From: Acanthochlamys bracteata
Lineage: Eukaryota; Streptophyta; Magnoliopsida; Pandanales; Velloziaceae
DNA length: 64,000 bases
Direction: 5' to 3'
Assembly: GCA_019914995.1 (NCBI GenBank)
Contig: CM034126.1
Span: 9,925,001 to 9,989,000, forward strand
Shown here in pieces: positions 61,237-64,000 of this stretch. The position numbers and the translations under genes were made by a program. Numbering within the stretch: the first letter of the stretch is position 1; each line of letters starts with the position of its first letter. The notes beneath the pieces are model-generated. The model ran no database searches. It worked only from the letters and a program-made list of their open reading frames with translations, and was not told the origin of the DNA.

Positions 61237-63616
61237 TATTTCCAGAACACTACTACTGAAATGCAACACAAATTTATAATGGTTGTCTCAGTTCGACAAT
61301 GTGAGAGAGAGACTCTGCAGGAATCAAGTACGCAGTGGCAGTGAGATGAGGGCGAGGATAAAAGAGGAGTGGAGGGAATGCAGCAGCAGCACTACAGAGG
61401 GGAGTTGTCGGTGAAATGTGGCCCTGGCCCTGCAGCTGATGTAACCACCTTAGTACGACAGTAATAAACGCATTCACCTACGCCATAGTGAGGAAATTTA
61501 ATGACTCATGCTGTCCTACCTCTGGGACTGTGCAAAACTTTATTGGTCACTTGATTTAATACAACTTGGTAAAGTCTACGAATCTCAACCTAGCTGGTTT
61601 CCCTTTTTTTCCAAATACGTATGAGTTCCAACATCCAGAGCTCTACCAGACCCTCTTTACATTGCAGTCATATGCTGCCAATCTACAGTGAAACTGCATA
61701 CTGCAATTCACTGCAGTGCCTCCAGTTGAAGTACATAATAATGCCTTAAAGGCAGCACAGCCTGTATGTTGGCCGTATGTTAGTGTTTGTTACTCTTATC
61801 TTCTGAAGCTTGGTAGACTCTGATCAAAGTCTTCGTTTCAGTTGTCCAAATGAGTAAAACATGAAAGGATAATGATCTACACTGTTGAATTCATACCAAA
61901 ACTTTATGTAAATGTTACAGAAGTTTAATTTCCATTATTAGGTATTAGGATATTTCATTTTGAGGAGTGATCTTGAGGAGGCCCACATCTAGAAGTAGAT
62001 ACATTTGTCAATTTACCAATATCCTTAATTTGTTGGTTTAGTCTTGACAGGAAACTGAATATTAATGGAAAAGTGGATTGTTATTATTGTTGATCCCAGC
62101 TTTTTTCTGATGGCGGAGTCTTTAATTTGCAAAAGGACTGGACAAATAATTTGAAGTTAAATATTAACGCCCAGATTATCAGAATTGATTTCAAGCGGCC
62201 GATCTACTTAGCTTTGAGGTAAAACCTAATATGAACTGAGCTTATAGAAAGTGTTGAGATTCAAATTAAGTTTTTTTTGTTACAGGGCAAGTTTATCAAA
62301 CTTGTTTTCAAATCACAGTGAGAAGCTTCTCACTGAAACTGGTTGTCTTAATGGCTTGGGGACTTCTTTTTCTTTTTTCTTACAAGGGGACCATTGAGTG
62401 AGTGCACATGATCCCATTTACTCAGGTTAACACCCTACTTGTTCCGGGTAGCTGTTGTACAGCATGTGCAGTTGTGTTCCATGCCATGCATTGATTTCCT
62501 TCCAGTTGAAAAACTTTTGCAATTCTCATCAAATCATGTAAGGGAGTCATGTATGATTGGTGATTGTGAAAATTATCGACAACGGGGTTGGTATCCGGTA
62601 ATGTCCACTCAATTATTGCCCTAAAACCTTATCAAATGCCTGCTTTGTTCAGCTAATAGGTTGCTTTTTTCAAAATAAATAAATTCTGGTGAGGTATCAA
62701 CGTGCTAATCATTGCAAGTGGAAATTGAATCTCAACTAGTTTCTGTATGGTTTCAGTTTTGCTATTACTTATGTGTCATAAAGACCTGCAGCTATTTATC
62801 TTAATATTATTGTTTCTGTGATGTATGAAACCAACTTCTATCATTCGAGTCCATCATCGAGTGCTTGGTCATTTCGAGAATTTATTAATTTGTTTTTTAA
62901 TTTATTTGAAAGTGAAAAAATTGGTGAAAGTAAAGGTAGGAGGCAAAATTCTTTTTATTTATATTTTGGTGTGCAATCTACCTTACTCATTGTTCTTAAC
63001 AACTATACCAAACATATCCTTAATTAAGCAAAATGTTTCACGATTCAATTGACTATATAAACCTACTCTGACTGCACGTTGGGAGAGACTCCTCAAAAGA
63101 TGCATAATACTAAGATAAAAATTTATAGCCCTTTTTATTTCATGGCATTTGGCCTCCATCAAGTTTGGAGCCAATGAAGTAAGTCATCATCACAAGTTAT
63201 TGCAGCTTTTGCTAGTGTATGATGGCATGCTCATTTGCTGAGGTGAAAACGGATGCAATAACGGTTGCAATGGGAATTGCAAGAGAAATGGGATTTCACA
63301 TAGTCCACGTCCAAAGATACCTAAGTTGATAGCAGAAATTATCTTTTTTAATCAACTTCCATTGTGATACTTCAGATCTAGTAGAGCCTAGTGCATGCTT
63401 TTGACTTTAGAAATGAGTTCTTAACAAATGAGTTAATAGAAATAGTATTATTAAAAATGAGTTAAATTATTATTATTTTTTTGCAATTGAAAGTTAATTA
63501 AAAGTTATTTTTTGTATTCTTTTGTATTATTTTGTATTTGAAAGTGATACGTTGAAAGTGAGGTTAATTATTTTCAAAATTAACCAAATCTAGTAACAAT
63601 TACATATTAATTTTAG
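61237..63616. other. SHN-like promoter and gene-free region
   Basis: 2.4 kb upstream of the SHN-like gene. It contains its promoter but no motif I can assign with confidence, and no domain or repeat boundary until the solo LTR at 63617. Confidence 0.5.
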
Positions 63617-64000
63617 TGTTGATCAAACCTACACAACCAACTCAAGAGGGAAGGGATGAATTGAGTTGGTATATATAAAAATTTAATACAATATTGCTAA
63701 CTGAACACACCCTAATTTTCTATAAATTAGCAGAACTATAGTCGACTGGATGTAAACAGAATCTCTCTGTTTATCAAATGAAAGCAATATAAAAAAATCA
63801 TTCAACACACAAACATACAAGATTTACGTGGTTCGGCAAATAAATTTACCTACGTCCATGGCCACTCTTTATCAAGAGTGAATTTCACTAATCCTTATCA
63901 AGTTGCTACAATATCAAGGTAATTTGTTTAGCCAAACATCATTGTCTTAACCGGTCTCTCTTCAAGATGAACCACCGACAACCTACTAGATTCACAAGTC
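63617..64000 (+). repeat. Long solo LTR, family member 4, cut by window end
   Basis: Starts TGTTGATCAAACC, then ACAACCAACTCAAGAGG and GGATGAATTGAGTTGG. The signature ACGTGGTTCGGCAAAT with CCTACGTCCATGG follows near 63830. It aligns closely with 52904-53300. The right end lies outside the window, so it could be a solo LTR or the start of a full element. Confidence 0.8.

Overview
This is plant nuclear DNA, almost certainly from an angiosperm. The genes carry many short AT-rich spliceosomal introns. The families are plant-specific: multi-exon laccases, a GH28 polygalacturonase, the Rubisco chaperone BSD2, a plastid heme oxygenase, a class III peroxidase and a SHINE-clade AP2/ERF factor. The spaces between genes are filled with decayed LTR elements, a LINE relic and MITEs. 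I cannot name the species.

Bases 1-22,040 are a rearranged laccase cluster. LAC-A (+, 1073-3027) and LAC-B (+, 18597-20526) are potentially coding three-exon genes. Between them lies a third, inverted and truncated copy (-, 16562-17715), with its upstream arm (17716-18105) head to head with the LAC-B promoter. Both plus-strand copies are followed by the same LINE relic and the same MITE. In the A unit these are interrupted by a 4.6-kb Ty3/gypsy element (3782-8387, target duplication CAAAA, integrase deleted) and by further insertions. The B unit keeps the empty sites. Between the units lie a long solo LTR (11570-13597), a TIR element (13619-14390) and a fragment of a cation/calcium exchanger gene (15361-15773).

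Bases 22,700-40,050 are gene-dense: a nine-exon polygalacturonase with a 24-base microexon (-), BSD2 (+), an ATS3-like membrane-anchored protein (-), heme oxygenase HO1 (-) and a class III peroxidase with an apparent GC-AG intron (-). Bases 40,050-46,500 hold two Mutator-type MITEs with 9-bp target duplications and a second solo LTR of the 11570 family. RH41, a HIT-zinc-finger DEAD-box helicase (+, 46533-48144), follows. Bases 51,280-58,850 look like a decayed Ty1/copia element with a third solo LTR of that family nested in it. A SHN/WIN1-type transcription factor (-, 60477-61236) comes next, and the window ends inside a fourth family member.

Functionally the genes do not form a pathway. Laccase, polygalacturonase and peroxidase act on cell-wall polymers, BSD2 and HO1 act in plastids, and SHN controls cuticle genes. 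The most unusual system is the laccase cluster itself. It combines an inverted near-identical copy, a probable gene-conversion tract, a 10-residue deletion in one copy and an eroded miR397 site. This resembles plant inverted-repeat loci that give rise to silencing RNAs.
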